DNA of 64,000 nt from Neorhizobium petrolearium (GTDB taxonomy: Bacteria; Pseudomonadota; Alphaproteobacteria; Rhizobiales; Rhizobiaceae), in assembly GCF_017873175.1 (NCBI RefSeq), contig NZ_JAGGJW010000009.1, positions 62,001-126,000 of the forward strand. The letters run 5' to 3'. The number at the start of each line of letters is the position of its first letter. Position 1 is the stretch's first letter. Under the pieces are notes generated by a model, which saw only the letters and a program-made list of their open reading frames with translations, had not been told where the DNA came from and did not search any database. A program made the position numbers and the translations under genes. Below, in pieces: positions 46,533 to 54,523 of the stretch.

Positions 46533-46903
46533 GTTTTCATTTCTCCCGGATGAAAGACGTAAAAGGGCCGGATCTCATAAGACGTCGAGCCCGGATTGAC
46601 TGCGGAAAGCTGCTTGGAAAAGGCGATCGCTTCATCCAGCGTATCGACATCGACTGTGTAGAAGCCGAGCAGCGCTTCCTTGGTTTCGGCAAAGGGTCCG
46701 TCGAGCACCAGCGGCTCGTCCTTGCCCTTGCGGACCGTGGTGGCGGCCGTGGTCGGCATCAACCGGCCGGTGGGACCAAGCTTTCCGGCTCTCGCCATCG
46801 GTTCCTGGACGGCATGCAGTCTGGCCATGACAGCATCCTCCTCCTCCTTGGACCATGCAAAGACGGTTTCCTCATGGGCGTAGCAAAGGATGGCATAAAG
46901 CAT
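46529..46903 (-). CDS. YCII/DGPF-domain protein, partner of the ECF42 sigma factor
   Basis: This 124-residue ferredoxin-like fold protein has the DGPF motif (LVLDGPFAETKEALLGFY) that gives the family its name. DGPF genes are co-encoded with ECF42 sigma factors almost everywhere, but the role is not established and it is not thought to be an anti-sigma factor. GGAG lies six bases before ATG 46903, and an ECF42-type promoter lies just upstream. It is the first gene of the autoregulated operon. Confidence 0.93.
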   Translation of the reverse strand: MLYAILCYAHEETVFAWSKEEEDAVMARLHAVQEPMARAGKLGPTGRLMPTTAATTVRKGKDEPLVLDGPFAETKEALLGFYTVDVDTLDEAIAFSKQLSAVNPGSTSYEIRPFYVFHPGEMKT

Positions 46904-46926
46904 GTCTGTCTCCTTCTCCTGTTGAA

Positions 46927-46953
46927 GACGAAGGAGTAACCGCAGAACCGACA
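46927..46953 (-). promoter_or_regulatory. Predicted ECF42 promoter of the YCII-sigma operon
   Basis: On the minus strand this reads TGTCGG-N17-CGTC, with -35 at 46953-46948 and -10 at 46930-46927. The leader to the ATG would be only about 20 bases. It implies positive autoregulation of the sigma factor. Confidence 0.85.
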
Positions 46954-47046
46954 GGACGCATCAAAAAATGTCAACCTTGCACGTCTGGCACATCCCGCTC
47001 CGCTGGCTATAGTCGCCCCGCAACAAATCCCTTCAAAGGAAATCCC

Positions 47047-47751
47047 ATGGCCGATCTTTCCGCCTTCCCCATCACCAAGAAATGGCCAGCCACAGATCCG
47101 AACGTGCTGCAACTTTATTCGACCCCGACGCCGAACGGCGTGAAGGTATCGATCATGCTGGAAGAGATCGGCCTTCCTTACGAGCCGCATTTCATCAACA
47201 TCGGCGAGAACGAGACCTGGGGGCCGGAATTCCTGTCCTTGAACCCGAACGGGAAGATCCCGGCGATCATCGATCCCAACGGCCCGGGTGATAAGCCACT
47301 CGGTCTCTTCGAATCCGGCGCCATCCTCCTCTACCTTGCCGAAAAGACCAGCAAACTCCTGCCGACCGACCCGGCGAAGCGTTATGAGACGATCCAGTGG
47401 GTGTTCTTCCAGATGGCAGGCCTCGGGCCGATGTTTGGCCAGCTCGGCTTCTTTCACAAGTTTGCCGGCAAGGACATCGAGGACAAGCGTCCGCGCGACC
47501 GTTACGCCAAGGAATCGCACCGCCTGATCCGGGTGATCGAAAACAGGCTCGAAGGCCGCGACTGGATCATGGGCGACGAATACACGATCGCCGATATTTC
47601 GATGCTCGGCTGGGTGCGCAACCTGATCGGCTTCTACGGCGCCGGAGAACTCGTCGAGTACGGTGAGTTGAAGCGCGTCCCGCAATGGCTGGAGCGTGGC
47701 CTTGCCCGCCCGGCGGTGCAGCGTGGTCTCGAAATACCGAAGCGGCCCTGA
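47047..47751 (+). CDS. Glutathione S-transferase, YghU/YfcG-like
   Basis: This 234-residue protein has a thioredoxin-like N-terminal domain (LYSTPTPNGVKVSIMLEEIG, with NPNGKIPAI and the SNAIL-like FESGAILLYL) and an all-helical C-terminal domain with ADISMLGWVRN. The NG/TPNG region fits the nu class (YghU/YfcG), which has disulfide reductase activity. It is divergent from the sigma operon, but I find no ECF42-type promoter on its strand. Start 47047 follows AAAGGAAATCCC. Confidence 0.9.
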   Translation: MADLSAFPITKKWPATDPNVLQLYSTPTPNGVKVSIMLEEIGLPYEPHFINIGENETWGPEFLSLNPNGKIPAIIDPNGPGDKPLGLFESGAILLYLAEKTSKLLPTDPAKRYETIQWVFFQMAGLGPMFGQLGFFHKFAGKDIEDKRPRDRYAKESHRLIRVIENRLEGRDWIMGDEYTIADISMLGWVRNLIGFYGAGELVEYGELKRVPQWLERGLARPAVQRGLEIPKRP

Positions 47752-47796
47752 CCAAAGGTCGCAGCAATGCTACGTGACGCGGAAACGGAGTTTCAC

Positions 47797-48252
47797 ATGC
47801 CCAAGCCCAATCTCCCGATCGAAGGCGGATGCCGCTGCGGACAGGTTCGCCTGAGGATCAGCGCGCAGCCGATCCTCACCATGGCCTGCCACTGCACCGG
47901 CTGCCAGAAGATGAGCGCCAGTGCCTATTCGCTTTCAGCCGCGATTCCCGCGGAAGGTTTCGAGGTCATCCAGGGCGAGCCGGTGATCGGCGGCCTGCAT
48001 GGGGCCGACGCCCACCACTACCATTGCCCGCACTGCAAGAGCTGGATGTTTACCCGCCCCGAAGGCATGGACTGGTTCGTCAATCTGCGCCCCACCATGC
48101 TCGACGACGCACAATGGTTCTCGCCCTTCATCGAAACCTACACGTCGGAAAAGCTCTCCTGGGCAACCACTCCCGCAATCCACTCCTACGAAAAGTTTCC
48201 GCCTTTCGAAGACTATGAGGGACTGGTGAAGGAATTCGCGGAACGGAACTAA
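47797..48252 (+). CDS. GFA-family zinc protein (glutathione-dependent formaldehyde-activating type)
   Basis: This 151-residue protein carries the zinc Cys motifs of the GFA family: GGCRCGQVRLR, CHCTGCQKM and YHCPHCKSW. Members bind glutathione adducts or are of unknown function. It follows the GST gene on the same strand after 45 bases and has its own GGAG site; both may form one unit dealing with electrophiles. The next gene has its own ECF42 promoter. Confidence 0.9.
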   Translation: MPKPNLPIEGGCRCGQVRLRISAQPILTMACHCTGCQKMSASAYSLSAAIPAEGFEVIQGEPVIGGLHGADAHHYHCPHCKSWMFTRPEGMDWFVNLRPTMLDDAQWFSPFIETYTSEKLSWATTPAIHSYEKFPPFEDYEGLVKEFAERN

Positions 48253-48268
48253 AAATTCTTCTCCGCCT

Positions 48269-48295
48269 TGTCGGAATGTCTTTCTCTTCCTCGTC
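48269..48295 (+). promoter_or_regulatory. Predicted ECF42 promoter of the VOC gene
   Basis: TGTCGG (48269-48274), 17 bases, CGTC (48292-48295), just after the GFA gene. The distance from the -10 element to the ATG is 49 bases, and a 13-bp inverted repeat begins immediately behind the -10 element. Confidence 0.85.
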
Positions 48296-48326
48296 CTATG
48301 ACCGGTTCGATCGGAACCGGTCATAG
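48296..48326. repeat. 13-bp perfect inverted repeat in the leader of the VOC gene
   Basis: CTATGACCGGTTC (48296-48308), 5-base spacer, GAACCGGTCATAG (48314-48326). It starts right after the -10 element and ends 18 bases before the ATG, so the transcript would begin with a very stable hairpin. It may stabilise the mRNA, bind a second regulator, or act as a terminator for the GFA gene read-through (only AAAA follows on this strand, and the complement gives TTTT). Confidence 0.8.
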
Positions 48327-48343
48327 AAAAGGAGAGAATTTCC

Positions 48344-48775
48344 ATGGATGCGACGACCGAAACCGCCAATGCACAGATCCAACCGCCCGTTTGCGGCGGG
48401 CTGGTCGCCTATCTCCAGGTCGACGGTGCGATGAAGGCGGCGGAATTTTACCAAAAGGCATTCGGCGCCACGATCGAGGCCTTCCATCCGCTCGACGAAA
48501 AAGGCCGGACGATGCACGTCCACCTCTATCTCAACGGCAGCTCCCTCATGCTCGGCGACGCCTATCCGGACTACGGCCATCCGTTGGAAAAGCCGGCCGC
48601 CTTCACCATGATGCTGCCCTTGTCGAGCGACGCCATCGATTTCTGGTGGAAGCGGGCCGTCGATGCCGGGCTCGAGGTCGTCACGGAACTGCAGGTGATG
48701 TTCTGGGGCGACCGCTACGGCCAGCTCCGCGATCCGTTCGGCGTATCCTGGGCGATGAACGCGCCGGTGAAATAA
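48344..48775 (+). CDS. VOC-fold (PhnB/glyoxalase-like) protein of the ECF42 regulon
   Basis: This 143-residue protein has the vicinal oxygen chelate fold of the PhnB type (VAYLQVDGAMKAAEFYQKAFGA, HVHLYLNGSSLMLGD, and WGDRYGQLRDPFGVSWAM). The conserved Asp/His/Glu metal site is partly present. Its substrate is unknown. AAAGGAGAG lies before ATG 48344. The shared promoter places it under the neighbouring ECF42 sigma factor. Confidence 0.9.
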   Translation: MDATTETANAQIQPPVCGGLVAYLQVDGAMKAAEFYQKAFGATIEAFHPLDEKGRTMHVHLYLNGSSLMLGDAYPDYGHPLEKPAAFTMMLPLSSDAIDFWWKRAVDAGLEVVTELQVMFWGDRYGQLRDPFGVSWAMNAPVK

Positions 48776-49003
48776 CCAACCGGACTCGGATCACTTCACG
48801 CAGCGAAAGCCCTTGATGCGGCTGTTTCCGGCCGCATCGCCTGATTTGAAGGGACGCCGTACACGCGAGCATCAACCCTTTGTGACCGCGACCATCACCA
48901 GTTTGACACAGATATTAACCTTTCAATAACCCATCGAAACTTCAATGACGCCGTCCTAAAATGAGGCCCATCTCCCGGGTCTTTTTGCTGTTGTGGAGAT
49001 ATC

Positions 49004-49495
49004 ATGCAGATCACGCCCCTCGCCCTTGCTCTTTCCTTCGCCTTCGCTTCGACAGCAGCCGCTGCCCAACCGACCCGGGTCGCACAGTTCGACGCCTGGG
49101 GCGTCTATTCCTACGCGGATGGCGGCCAGAGGACCTGCTATGCGCTCTCCGTCCCGGTGACGTCGAAACCCTCCAACGTGGACCATGGCGACAACTTCTT
49201 TCTGCTCGCCCCTCAAGGATCATCGGGCTACACGCCCCAGGCCATCATGGGATATCCTCTCAGGGAAGGCTCGGAAGTCAGTGTGAGCGTCGGCAATGAT
49301 ACCTTCCGCCTGGCACCGAAGGACAACATCGCCTGGGTGCGCGACCAGAGCCGCGAGCCGGTTCTCGTCGATGCCATGCGCGGCGGAAGCAACATGACGC
49401 TTGAAGCGATCTCCCGCCGCGGCACCAATACAAGCTATTCCTATTCACTTCGCGGCGTGACGGCCGCTCTCCAGGAAGTCCGCAAGTGCCGTTGA
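49004..49495 (+). CDS. Invasion-associated locus B (IalB) family secreted protein
   Basis: This 163-residue precursor with a signal peptide (FAFASTAAAA before QPTRV) matches the IalB family: FDAWGVYSYADGGQRTCYALS, then GDNFFLLAPQG and the C-terminal SLRGVTAALQEVRKC. IalB proteins of Bartonella help to enter red cells; in rhizobia they are envelope proteins of unknown role. GGAG lies before ATG 49004. An SH3-domain gene follows after seven bases, probably in one operon. The 228 bases upstream show no gene. Confidence 0.85.
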   Translation: MQITPLALALSFAFASTAAAAQPTRVAQFDAWGVYSYADGGQRTCYALSVPVTSKPSNVDHGDNFFLLAPQGSSGYTPQAIMGYPLREGSEVSVSVGNDTFRLAPKDNIAWVRDQSREPVLVDAMRGGSNMTLEAISRRGTNTSYSYSLRGVTAALQEVRKCR

Positions 49496-49502
49496 CTGGC
49501 GC

Positions 49503-50075
49503 ATGAGACGGTTCAGCACCGGCTGGCTCCTGCCCACGTCCCTGCTTTCCCTGTGCCTCATCCTTGGCCTTGCCGCACATGAGGCGCATGCGGATCGGGA
49601 TGCGACCGCCGCCAACCTTGTGGCAGGGTTCAGGAAAGGCCGCGAGACGGGATTCCCGATCCCGCGCTTCGTATCCCTGAAAGCTTCCAAGGCGCATATG
49701 CGCGTCGGTCCTTCCACCGATTATGCGACGGTCTGGATCTATTCGGCCCGCGGCCTGCCCGTGGAAATTACCGAGGAATACGGAAACTGGCGGCGCGTCC
49801 GAGATCCGGACGGAGTGACAGGATGGATGTTCGCCCCTTTACTCTCGAGCCGCCGCACAGCCGTCGTCGGTCCGTGGATAAAGCAGCCCATCCCGCTGCG
49901 ATCCGCTCCGTCGCGAAACGCGCGCATAATCGCCCGCCTGTCCGCCGAAGTCCGGCTCGACCTTGACCACTGCGACGGAAGCTGGTGCGAAGTCTCGCTG
50001 CAGAAGCGACACCTGAGCGGCTTTGTCGAACAGGGTTCGCTCTGGGGTGTTTATCCTGGCGAGACGGTGAAATAG
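49503..50075 (+). CDS. Secreted protein with two bacterial SH3 domains
   Basis: This 190-residue precursor has an N-terminal signal segment (LLSLCLILGLAAHEAHA). Two SH3-like repeats follow, the first at about 57-110 (SLKASKAHMRVGPSTDYATVWIY and WRRVRDPDGVTGWMFAPLL) and the second at about 122-180 (IPLRSAPSRNARIIARLS and WCEVSLQKRHLSGFV). Such domains bind peptidoglycan or partners. It follows the IalB gene closely and is weakly preceded by an RBS, so coupling is likely. Confidence 0.82.
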   Translation: MRRFSTGWLLPTSLLSLCLILGLAAHEAHADRDATAANLVAGFRKGRETGFPIPRFVSLKASKAHMRVGPSTDYATVWIYSARGLPVEITEEYGNWRRVRDPDGVTGWMFAPLLSSRRTAVVGPWIKQPIPLRSAPSRNARIIARLSAEVRLDLDHCDGSWCEVSLQKRHLSGFVEQGSLWGVYPGETVK

Positions 50076-50085
50076 CGCAAAGCAC

Positions 50086-51291
50086 TTACTGCACGACGAA
50101 GCAGTTCATCGCTTTCGACTGCAGAACCGAACAGGCCCGCGCGGCCGCCGTCTGGTCGGCAAAACCGACGAAGCGGGCGCGGAAGAACTCCTTGCCGCTA
50201 TCTGCATAACTCTCGACGCTCGGCGCTATCTGACCGAAATCCGACGAAAGCAGCGGCAGTGCCTTTTCGAGGAGGGTGGAGGCCGCCTCCCGGCTGCCGG
50301 CCGCGGCGATCTGGATGCGCCAGAGCGGTCCCATGGGTTCCCGCGGCGTCGCGGAGAGACTGGCGATCGAAGCCTTGGCCGGCGGAGCACCAAGGGTGAT
50401 CTCCTTCGGCGGAGTGGCGAACGCGAGCGGAACAGTACCTTTCGCCGGCCGCTTCTGGGTCTCGAAAGCCACGAGGCCGCCGGGAGCCGTACCGGTTCCC
50501 GGTACATACTGATCGAGAAGCTCCGCCATCCGATCGTCGCGCTTGCGCGCGGTCTTGCCTCCGAGGACGACGCCGATCACCCGTCTTCCGTTGACGTTCA
50601 CGGCGCTCGCGATGTTGAAACCGGATGCACCGATATAACCGGTCTTGATTCCATCCATGCCCGGATAGCGGTACATGAGGTTGTTGTGGCCGGGGATCTT
50701 CTTGCCGCGGAACTCGAAGGATCGCAGCGAAAACAGTTGATATTCCTTGGGGAAATCCCGGATGAGCGCCAGCGCCAGCATTGCCATGTCGCGCGCCGTC
50801 GTTACCTGCGCCTTGTCCGGCAGACCGGAGGCATTGCGGAACACCGTCCGTCTCATGCCGAGCGCGCGGGCTTTCTTCGTCATCATCTCTCCGAAACGCG
50901 CTTCCGAACCGCCGAGGTGATCGGCCATCGCCGCGGCCGCGTCATTGGCCGACCGCACCGCCATGGCAAGGACCGCCTCACGAACCGTGATCGTCTGGCC
51001 AGCCGGCACGCCGAGCTTGAACGGAACCTTGCGCGCTGCATTCGGCGTCATGACGATCTCCTCATTCCACGAGAGACGCCGGTCGCGCAGCGCTTCGAAG
51101 GTCATGTAGAGCGTCATCATCTTGGTCAGCGATGCCGGGTGATTGATGACGTCGGCATTCTCCGACGCCAGAACTTTGCCGCTCTTCGCATCGTAGATGA
51201 AATGCGCGTAGCCCGCCTCGGCCGCCCGGACTGTGCCAAGGAAGATGACAGCCAGGGACAGGAGCGTCAAAACCCGCCGGATACGAAACAT
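50086..51291 (-). CDS. D-alanyl-D-alanine carboxypeptidase with SPOR domain
   Basis: This 401-residue periplasmic penicillin-binding protein trims peptidoglycan stem peptides. The active-site motifs are SLTKMM (Ser-x-x-Lys), SAND (Ser-x-Asn) and KTGY. The signal peptide ends near residue 26 (RAAEA before GYAHF). The C-terminal ~75 residues (GPLWRIQIAAAGSREAASTL to KAMNCFVVQ) are a SPOR domain that binds denuded glycan, a rhizobial-type fusion. GGAGAGGGTGAAAG lies before ATG 51291. It converges on the SH3-domain gene. Confidence 0.92.
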   Translation of the reverse strand: MFRIRRVLTLLSLAVIFLGTVRAAEAGYAHFIYDAKSGKVLASENADVINHPASLTKMMTLYMTFEALRDRRLSWNEEIVMTPNAARKVPFKLGVPAGQTITVREAVLAMAVRSANDAAAAMADHLGGSEARFGEMMTKKARALGMRRTVFRNASGLPDKAQVTTARDMAMLALALIRDFPKEYQLFSLRSFEFRGKKIPGHNNLMYRYPGMDGIKTGYIGASGFNIASAVNVNGRRVIGVVLGGKTARKRDDRMAELLDQYVPGTGTAPGGLVAFETQKRPAKGTVPLAFATPPKEITLGAPPAKASIASLSATPREPMGPLWRIQIAAAGSREAASTLLEKALPLLSSDFGQIAPSVESYADSGKEFFRARFVGFADQTAAARACSVLQSKAMNCFVVQ

Positions 51292-51403
51292 CTTTCACCC
51301 TCTCCAATTTACCGCGAAGAATATGACAAGGAAGGTGGTGCGAAAATGACGCCGCTTGGATTTAATTCAAGTTTTCGCCCGATAGTTAATCAAGTTTAAA
51401 GAA

Positions 51404-52897
51404 TCAGCCTCCGACCAGCGTCCGTCTCACCGCATCCTTCCAGCCGCGAATCTTCGTTGCGCGCGTCTTTTCGTCCATTTCAGGTTCGAATCGTCGAGAC
51501 CGCGCCCAGCTCTTTGCGAAAGCCTGTTTATCCGGCCAGACACCTGCCCTCGAACCCGCAAGCCATGCTGCGCCGAGAGCAGTGGTTTCAAGGATGGTCG
51601 GACGATCGACCGGCGCATCGAGCAGGTCGGAAAGGCGCTGCATCGTCCAGTCCGAGGCGACCATGCCGCCATCGACGCGCAGCACCGTCGCCCCGTCGAA
51701 GGAGCGCCAGTCCTTCTGCATCGCATCGAGCAGGTCACGGGTCTGGTAGCAGACGGCTTCCAGCGCCGCACGGGAGAGTTCCGCCGGGCCGGTTGCCCGC
51801 GTCAGGCCGAAGATCGCGCCGCGCGCCTCCGCGTCCCAATAGGGCGCGCCAAGCCCGGTGAAGGCCGGCACGAGATAGACGTCCTGAAGCGGATCGGCCT
51901 CGGCGGCCAGGTCGCCCGACTGGGAAGCCTTTTCGATGACGCCAAGCCCGTCGCGCAACCATTGCACGGCGGCGCCGGCGATGAAGATCGAACCCTCCAG
52001 CGCGTAGGTCGTCTCACCGTCGAGGCGGTAGGCGATTGTCGTGAGCAGCCGGTTCTTCGAGCGCACCAGGTCAACCCCGGTATTGAGCACCGCAAAGCAC
52101 CCGGTGCCGTAAGTGGATTTCATCATGCCCGGTTCGAAACAGGCCTGACCGATGGTCGCCGCCTGCTGGTCACCGGCAACGCCGAGGATAGGGATCGCAG
52201 CGCCGAACAGGCTTTCGTCGGTGATACCGAAGTCGTCGGCGCAGTCCTTGACCTCCGGCAGCATGGCAACGGGGATGCGCAGGATTTCGAGCAGGTCTTC
52301 GTCCCAACAATTGTCGGCGATGTTGTAGATCAGCGTGCGCGACGCGTTGGTCGCATCGGTGACGAAGCTGCGGCCGCCGGTGAGCCGCCAGATGAGGAAC
52401 GTATCGATCGTGCCGAAGCAGAGTTCGCCCTTGGCAGCCCTCGCCCGCGTGCCCTTCACATTGGCAAGCATCCAGGAGAGCTTGGTGCCTGAGAAATAAG
52501 GGTCGAGCAACAGACCGGTGCGGCGGGTGAAGAGCTTTTCCAGCCCCTGCCGCTTCAGCTTCTCGCAATAGCTTGCAGTACGGCGATCCTGCCAGACGAT
52601 GGCATTGTGGATCGGCTTGCCGGTCTCGCGCTCCCAGACAACGACAGTCTCGCGCTGGTTGGTGATGCCGATCGCGGCGATGTCCTTGGCCTCGACACGT
52701 GCTTCCTTGAACGCTTGGCCGACGGTCCAAAGCACGCTTTCCCAGATTTCCTCCGGATCATGCTCCACCCAGCCGGATTTCGGGAATATCTGGGTGAATT
52801 CCTTCTGGCCGATGCCGGCGATCTTCATGTCGCCGTCGAAAACGATCGCCCGCGTTGAGGTCGTTCCCTGATCGATCGCCAGAACATAACCCGCCAT
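51404..52897 (-). CDS. glpK: Glycerol kinase
   Basis: This 497-residue FGGY-family enzyme makes glycerol 3-phosphate. It has the phosphate-binding [15 protein letters not shown] at the N-terminus, [19 protein letters not shown], and GGDQQA-like [30 protein letters not shown] before ATG 52897 is a strong start. glpD and glpF are not adjacent, so it is a single-gene unit. Regulation cannot be read. Confidence 0.96.
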   Translation of the reverse strand: MAGYVLAIDQGTTSTRAIVFDGDMKIAGIGQKEFTQIFPKSGWVEHDPEEIWESVLWTVGQAFKEARVEAKDIAAIGITNQRETVVVWERETGKPIHNAIVWQDRRTASYCEKLKRQGLEKLFTRRTGLLLDPYFSGTKLSWMLANVKGTRARAAKGELCFGTIDTFLIWRLTGGRSFVTDATNASRTLIYNIADNCWDEDLLEILRIPVAMLPEVKDCADDFGITDESLFGAAIPILGVAGDQQAATIGQACFEPGMMKSTYGTGCFAVLNTGVDLVRSKNRLLTTIAYRLDGETTYALEGSIFIAGAAVQWLRDGLGVIEKASQSGDLAAEADPLQDVYLVPAFTGLGAPYWDAEARGAIFGLTRATGPAELSRAALEAVCYQTRDLLDAMQKDWRSFDGATVLRVDGGMVASDWTMQRLSDLLDAPVDRPTILETTALGAAWLAGSRAGVWPDKQAFAKSWARSRRFEPEMDEKTRATKIRGWKDAVRRTLVGG

Positions 52898-53016
52898 GCC
52901 AATCCTCCCTGAGCCATGCGAAATTTCTTGGCTCAGGGTTTGAACAGAAGGCGCCGCCGACTGTCAAACGAAAACGCTGGCGCTCGGCTCGGCCAATGCC
53001 GCGAAAATAACAGTGT

Positions 53017-53499
53017 TCACTCCTGCCCGTTAAAGGCCCGTTGCAGGGTCGCGATATCAAGCTTGACCATCTTGAGCATGGCTTCGGTGGTGCGCCTGGC
53101 CTTTTCCCGGTCGGGATCGGCGGTCATGTCGGCAAGCACGCGTGGCAGGATCTGCCAGGACAGGCCCCAGCGGTCCTTCAGCCATCCGCACTGCGCCGCC
53201 GCGCCGCCATTGTCGAGAAACGCATTCCAGACGCGATCGATCTCCTCCTGCGTGTCGAATTCCACGCCGATGGAAAAGGCGTGATTGAACCGATCCATGG
53301 CGCCGGCTTCGAAAGCCAGGAAATTCTGCCCGCCCAGTGTAAACTCTATGATGATGACGCTGCCGGGCGGCCCGCTGTAAGTCTCCGCCGCCAGAGACGT
53401 CGTCCGAGTGATGCCGGAATTCGGGATAATCGACGTATAGAAGTCGACGGCCTTGGTGACCTCTTTCTCGAACCAAAGATTCGAAACGACTCGAGTCAT
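53017..53499 (-). CDS. VOC-fold protein of the 3-demethylubiquinone methyltransferase-like family (ECF42 regulon)
   Basis: This 160-residue PhnB/PF06983-like protein (SNLWFEKEVTKAVDFYTSIIPNS, FTLGGQNFLAFEAG, and CGWLKDRWGLSWQILP) is named after a methyltransferase but lacks a SAM fold; the function is unknown. AAGGAGAG lies before ATG 53499. It is far (about 6.5 kb) from the sigma gene, yet has the same promoter sequence, so it is a distal regulon member. It is divergent from bdhA. Confidence 0.88.
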   Translation of the reverse strand: MTRVVSNLWFEKEVTKAVDFYTSIIPNSGITRTTSLAAETYSGPPGSVIIIEFTLGGQNFLAFEAGAMDRFNHAFSIGVEFDTQEEIDRVWNAFLDNGGAAAQCGWLKDRWGLSWQILPRVLADMTADPDREKARRTTEAMLKMVKLDIATLQRAFNGQE

Positions 53500-53540
53500 G
53501 TGTCTCTCCTTCGTCTGGTGAACGCATCTTGCCGTCGAAG

Positions 53541-53567
53541 GACGATCGAGCTTCGCCATTTCCGACA
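53541..53567 (-). promoter_or_regulatory. Predicted ECF42 promoter of the distal VOC gene
   Basis: On the minus strand this reads TGTCGG-N17-CGTC, with -35 at 53567-53562 and -10 at 53544-53541, 42 bases before the ATG. In the leader, TCCTTCG and CGAAGGA (7-bp arms) could pair and partly cover the ribosome site. Confidence 0.8.
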
Positions 53568-53683
53568 GCATGACGCTCGGCACCCGCAAATTTTCAGGCC
53601 CGATTGCCATTCACGCCGATTTGCGCATAACCTGCCGTTGGTTGCGGCGCACAAGAAAGCTGCAGTTTCAGGGAGATATCGGC

Positions 53684-54460
53684 ATGACCAGAACCGTCGT
53701 CGTCACCGGCTCAACAAGCGGCATCGGACTCGGCATCGCGAAGGCATTCGCGACCGAGGGCGCCAATGTCGTTATCAACGGTTTCGGGCCGGCGGACGAG
53801 ATCGAGACGACGCGCAAGCAACTCGACGGCTTGGGCGGCGGCGCTGTCCTCTATCACGGTGCCGACATGACCAAACCCGCCGAGATCGAGGATCTGATCG
53901 CCACGGCGGTGAAGAATTTCGGCACCGTCGACGTGCTCGTCAACAATGCCGGCATCCAGCACGTGGCGAAGATCGAGGAGTTCCCGCCGGAAAGATGGGA
54001 CCAGCTGATCGCCATCTTGCTGTCCTCGGCCTTCCATACCATGCGCCACACGATCCCGCTGATGAAGAAAGCAGGCAAGGGCCGCATCATCAACATCGCA
54101 TCCGCGCACGGGCTGGTCGCCTCGCCGTTCAAAGCCGCCTATGTCGCAGCCAAGCATGGTGTCATGGGTTTGACGAAGACGGCGGCGCTGGAACTTGCGC
54201 AGTCGGGGATTACCGTGAACGCCATCTGCCCCGGTTTTGTCTGGACGCCGCTGGTGGAAAAGCAGATCCCGGATCAGGCCCGCGAGAAGGGCATCAGCGA
54301 GGACGAGGTGAAGGATCAGATCATGCTGCGGTTGCAGGCGACGAAGGAATTCGTCGGCATCGAAGAAGTGGCGGCCGCAGCACTCTATCTCGCAAGCGAT
54401 GCGGCACGGAGCATAACCGGCACGCATATATCCATCGACGGCGGCTGGACGGCGCAGTAA
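53684..54460 (+). CDS. bdhA: D-3-hydroxybutyrate dehydrogenase
   Basis: This 258-residue short-chain dehydrogenase oxidises 3-hydroxybutyrate from PHB breakdown to acetoacetate with NAD. It has TGSTSGIGLGIA, NNAG, the Ser in NIASAHGLV and YVAAKHG (Tyr-x3-Lys). The length equals S. meliloti BdhA, and the gene order bdhA-xdhA-xdhB is the mixed-function operon described there. GGGAG lies before ATG 53684. Confidence 0.94.
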   Translation: MTRTVVVTGSTSGIGLGIAKAFATEGANVVINGFGPADEIETTRKQLDGLGGGAVLYHGADMTKPAEIEDLIATAVKNFGTVDVLVNNAGIQHVAKIEEFPPERWDQLIAILLSSAFHTMRHTIPLMKKAGKGRIINIASAHGLVASPFKAAYVAAKHGVMGLTKTAALELAQSGITVNAICPGFVWTPLVEKQIPDQAREKGISEDEVKDQIMLRLQATKEFVGIEEVAAAALYLASDAARSITGTHISIDGGWTAQ

Positions 54461-54523
54461 TATGACCGGTTGGAACCCTGCCGAGATCAACCTGTAGCCG
54501 GCAACGGCGGACGAAGGAGACAA

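Noticed and set aside
46970..46990. TGTCAA followed by CGTC upstream of the GST gene, considered as a fifth ECF42 promoter
   Set aside because: The spacing is only 7 bases and the -35 element differs, so it does not fit the other four.
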